NCBI RefSeq assembly: GCF_018919205.1 | Contig: NZ_JAHLQN010000001.1 | Coordinates: 2,232,001 to 2,296,000 of the forward strand | DNA length: 64,000 nt | Direction: 5' to 3' | From: Dysosmobacter acutus | GTDB lineage: Bacteria; Bacillota; Clostridia; Oscillospirales; Oscillospiraceae | Shown: positions 61,264 through 64,000 of the stretch, piece after piece | Layout: every line of letters begins with the position of its first letter | Position numbering within the stretch: the first letter of the stretch is position 1 | Notes under the pieces: generated by a model | What the model was told of the DNA's origin: nothing | What the model saw: the letters and a program-made list of their open reading frames with translations, nothing else | The model's database searches: none | Position numbers and translations under genes: made by a program

Positions 61264-62142
61264 TTAAATGATGGCCTCCACGTACTCCCTTGCGTCAAAG
61301 GGCCGCAGGTCCTCCAGCCCCTCGCCCACGCCCGCGTACTTGACGGGCACGCCTAACTCCTGGGCGATGGCGATGACGATCCCTCCCTTGGCGGTGCCGT
61401 CCAACTTGGTGAGCACGATGCCGGTGAGTCCGGCGGTCTCCTTGAACTGCTTTGCCTGAATCAGGCCGTTCTGGCCCGTGGTGGCGTCCAGCACCAACAG
61501 CGTCTCCCTTGCGGCGCCGGGGCATTCCCGGTCGATGATCTTGGAGAGCTTCGAAAGCTCATTCATCAGGTTCTGCTTGTTGTGCAGCCGCCCCGCGGTG
61601 TCGCAGAGCACCACGTCCGCGCCCCGGGCCCGGGCTGCCTGCAAGGCGTCAAAGAGCACCGCGCCGGGGTCGGCGCCCTCATGCTGGCGCACCAGTTCGC
61701 AGCCGGAACGCTCCGCCCAAATCTGGAGCTGATCGGCGGCGGCGGCCCGGAAGGTGTCCGCAGCGCACAGCAGCACCCGCTTTCCCTCCTGGCGCAGCCG
61801 GTAGCCTAACTTGCCGATGGAGGTGGTTTTACCCACGCCGTTGACGCCGATCACCAGCACCACGCTGGGCCTGGTGGAAAGGTCCAGGGCCTCGTCCCCC
61901 ACATCCAGCATCTGGGCCAGAATCTCCCGCAGCGCCTCCTTGACGGCGCTCTCTCCGGAGATGCCCTCCCGCTTCATACGGGAGCGCAGCTGCTCCACCG
62001 CCTTGGTGGAGGTTTCCATCCCCACGTCCGCTAAGATCAGCATTTCCTCCAAGTCGTCAAAAAACGCCTCGTCGTCCGGGGAAATGGAATAGCCGATGAT
62101 GTCCTCCTGCCAGATTTTTTTCAGTTTGCTAAAAAAGCCCAT
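61264..62142 (-). CDS. ftsY: Signal recognition particle receptor FtsY
   Basis: 292 residues. N helix (SKLKKIWQEDIIG), NG domain with GVNGVGKTTSIGKLG (G1), DTFRAAAADQL, DTAGRLHNKQNLM (G3) and TKLDGTAKGG (G4). ATG 62142 (GAGGAG 7 nt upstream) is preferred to the longer open frame. No acidic A domain, as in many Firmicutes. Confidence 0.97.
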   Translation of the reverse strand: MGFFSKLKKIWQEDIIGYSISPDDEAFFDDLEEMLILADVGMETSTKAVEQLRSRMKREGISGESAVKEALREILAQMLDVGDEALDLSTRPSVVLVIGVNGVGKTTSIGKLGYRLRQEGKRVLLCAADTFRAAAADQLQIWAERSGCELVRQHEGADPGAVLFDALQAARARGADVVLCDTAGRLHNKQNLMNELSKLSKIIDRECPGAARETLLVLDATTGQNGLIQAKQFKETAGLTGIVLTKLDGTAKGGIVIAIAQELGVPVKYAGVGEGLEDLRPFDAREYVEAII

Positions 62143-62236
62143 ACGTCCGCTCCTCAGTTTCAATGGATTCTGCTTCAATAAAAGGATCACTCTTAAGTAT
62201 TCCCGGCCAAGCTCCGGGAGAACCGCAGAATTCTTC

Positions 62237-64000
62237 TTACCGGATCTTCAGTTCCTTGGCCAGATCGTTTAAATTGATGGTCAAAATCTTGCTGACGCCC
62301 CGCTCCTGCATGGTCACGCCGTAGAGCACATCCGCCTCTTCCATGGTGCCCCGGCGGTGGGTGATGACGATGAACTGGGTGCGTCCGGCGATGCGCCGCA
62401 TGTATTTTGCAAAGCGGGTGACGTTGGCGTCGTCCAGTGCCGCCTCGATCTCATCCATTACGCAAAATGGCGTGGGATGTACCTTCAATATGGAGAAATA
62501 CAGCGCAATGGCCACAAAGGCCTTCTCTCCGCCGGAGAGCAACGTGATGGTCTTCAGGCTCTTCCCCGGCGGCTGGACCTTGATGTCGATGCCGCAGTTC
62601 AGGATATCCTCCTCGTCCTCCAGCTCCAGCCGTGCCTGGCCGCCGCCGAAGAGCTCCAGAAACGTCTCCTGAAAGCTCTCGTTGAGCAGCTTGAACTGCT
62701 CGGCGAAAATCCCGGTCATCTCCCGGGTGATCTCGTCGATGATCCCGGCCAGCTCCTCCTTGGCCCGCTCCACGTCGTCCCGCTGGCCGGAGAGGTAGGT
62801 ATAGCGGGTGTTGACCCGTCCAAACTCCTCGATGGCGCCGATGTTGGGCGTGCCCAGGGAGCCGATCTCCCTCTTGAGCTCGCCGATGCGGCGGTTGGCC
62901 CTATGCAGGCTCTCCAATTCGATGCGCTGGGCCTGGGCGTCGGAGTGGCTGAGCTCGTAGTGCTCCCACAGCCGGTCCAGAATCTGCTTCTCCTCCAGAG
63001 CGGAGGTGGCGATCTTCTGCTCCAGGCGGGAGGCGGAGCGCTCCAGATTCAGCAGCGTCTCATTCATCTCCTGCCCCGCCCTGTTCCTTGCGGTGCGCTC
63101 GGCCTCCAGGGCGATCTTCTCCTCATTGATGGCGCCCAGCCGCTGCTGGAGGGACTGGCTCTGCCCGCGCAGCGCCCCGACCGCGCCGTCGTGCAGGGCG
63201 ATCTCCCCCTCGGCCTCGGCGATGGTCTTTTCATACCGGGCCTTCAGCTGCTCCTTCTCTCCCTGGTCGCCGGACATCTGAGACTGGAGACGCCGCAGAT
63301 CCTCAAGGGACCGCTCCGTAACCTCCCGCTCGGCGTTGAGGGCCGCGAGGCCGGATTTTCGCTGGCTGATGGACTCCGCCAAGGTGCCGCTGCGCTCCAA
63401 AAGCTCCGACTGGCCGGAGAGCTGCTCCTCCGCCTGGGAGCGGTATTGGGCGGCCAGGCCGTCCTGGCGGGCCGTCTCCTGTTCAATCGCCTCGGCCCGG
63501 GCCCGGTTGTCCTCCAGCCTGCCCCGCACGGAGGCCAATTCTCCCTCAAAGGTTTCGCAGCTGCTTTTCAGACTGTCGATCAAAATTGCATAGTGGTTCC
63601 CGCTGCCCTCCAGTCGCAGCACTTCGTCCTCCGCCTGGCGCTTTTGCCCCTCGGCAACCTCCACCTCGTACTGGGCGGCGGAGAGCTCCCGGCCGGCGCT
63701 TTCCTCATCGGCCCGGGCCTGCTCCAATTTCTGGTGCAGCGCCCCGGCCTGGGACTTAAGCCGCTTGAGCTCTCCCGCCCGGCTGAGCACGCCGGCATTG
63801 CGGCTGACGCTGCCGCCGGTCATGGAGCCGCCCCGGTTGATGACCTGTCCGTCTAACGTCACGATGCGGAACCGGTTCTGATACTTCCTTGCCATGGCGA
63901 TGCCGCAGTCCAGGTCCTCCACCACCACGGTGCGGCCCAGCAGATTCAGGAAAATCCCACTGTATTGGGGATCAAAGCGCACCAGATTGGAGGCTATGCC
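62237..64000 (-). CDS. smc: Chromosome segregation protein SMC, C-terminal half
   Basis: 587 codons, continuing past the window edge. The end of the hinge (TLDGQVINRGGSMTGGS) is followed by the returning coiled coil and the C-terminal ATPase lobe with signature LLSGGEKAFVAIALYF and Walker B FCVMDEIEAALDD. The SMC-FtsY pair is typical of Firmicutes. Confidence 0.97.
   Translation of the reverse strand, partial: GIASNLVRFDPQYSGIFLNLLGRTVVVEDLDCGIAMARKYQNRFRIVTLDGQVINRGGSMTGGSVSRNAGVLSRAGELKRLKSQAGALHQKLEQARADEESAGRELSAAQYEVEVAEGQKRQAEDEVLRLEGSGNHYAILIDSLKSSCETFEGELASVRGRLEDNRARAEAIEQETARQDGLAAQYRSQAEEQLSGQSELLERSGTLAESISQRKSGLAALNAEREVTERSLEDLRRLQSQMSGDQGEKEQLKARYEKTIAEAEGEIALHDGAVGALRGQSQSLQQRLGAINEEKIALEAERTARNRAGQEMNETLLNLERSASRLEQKIATSALEEKQILDRLWEHYELSHSDAQAQRIELESLHRANRRIGELKREIGSLGTPNIGAIEEFGRVNTRYTYLSGQRDDVERAKEELAGIIDEITREMTGIFAEQFKLLNESFQETFLELFGGGQARLELEDEEDILNCGIDIKVQPPGKSLKTITLLSGGEKAFVAIALYFSILKVHPTPFCVMDEIEAALDDANVTRFAKYMRRIAGRTQFIVITHRRGTMEEADVLYGVTMQERGVSKILTINLNDLAKELKIR

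Overview
The window looks like the chromosome of a gut-type Gram-positive anaerobe of the class Clostridia, most likely Oscillospiraceae (Oscillibacter/Flavonifractor-like). This is an inference from SLH-anchored surface proteins, a Leu T-box, TPP and c-di-GMP-I riboswitches, a molybdenum hydroxylase, EFR1-type ferredoxins and the housekeeping gene order; no 16S rRNA gene is present to confirm it.

Left chromosomal part (1-14916). The 5' part of a molybdenum hydroxylase (minus) is followed by thiamine genes: thiN (minus) and, divergently, a TPP riboswitch with terminator ahead of thiT. Next is a 1,637-residue SLH-anchored beta-helix surface protein whose leader holds two terminators and a c-di-GMP-I riboswitch. 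Then come a DUF4397 protein with proline-rich repeats, a small glutaredoxin-like protein, and a compact XRE repressor / XRE+ImmA control module with three similar operator-like palindromes. An AT-richer block carries a nitroreductase-ArsR-EFR1 operon and a 5'-truncated arginase-family pseudogene.

Integrated island (14917-43402, about 28.5 kb). A 23-bp perfect direct repeat, equal to the 3' end of tRNA-Gln, bounds a segment with two tyrosine recombinases and an excisionase-like gene at its tRNA end. Five copies of a 12-bp repeat (TAAGGGTCAAAA type) lie just inside the two ends. The cargo is nearly all on the minus strand: two MalT-like LuxR regulators (one split by an in-frame TAG), a DUF2442 protein, a 4,214-residue SLH-anchored giant protein, a secreted subtilisin-like protease, a small SLH protein and a 5'-truncated SLH gene. 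It also carries a fold-back MITE, a cluster of inverted 13-mers and an apparently noncoding structured RNA with a strong promoter and terminator. No conjugation or replication genes were recognised. It reads as a cell-surface island, not a complete ICE or prophage.

Right chromosomal part (43380-64000). After tRNA-Gln come a 54-codon ORF, a TtcA-like tRNA thiolase, cardiolipin synthase, nicotinate phosphoribosyltransferase, type II pantothenate kinase with a translationally coupled methyltransferase, a zinc-ribbon protein next to efp, yqeG, rpsU, T-box-controlled leuS, and a long minus-strand housekeeping run (smc-ftsY-DUF-rph-rdgB-yhbY-nadD/yqeK fusion-LCP-rsfS) that leaves the window inside smc.
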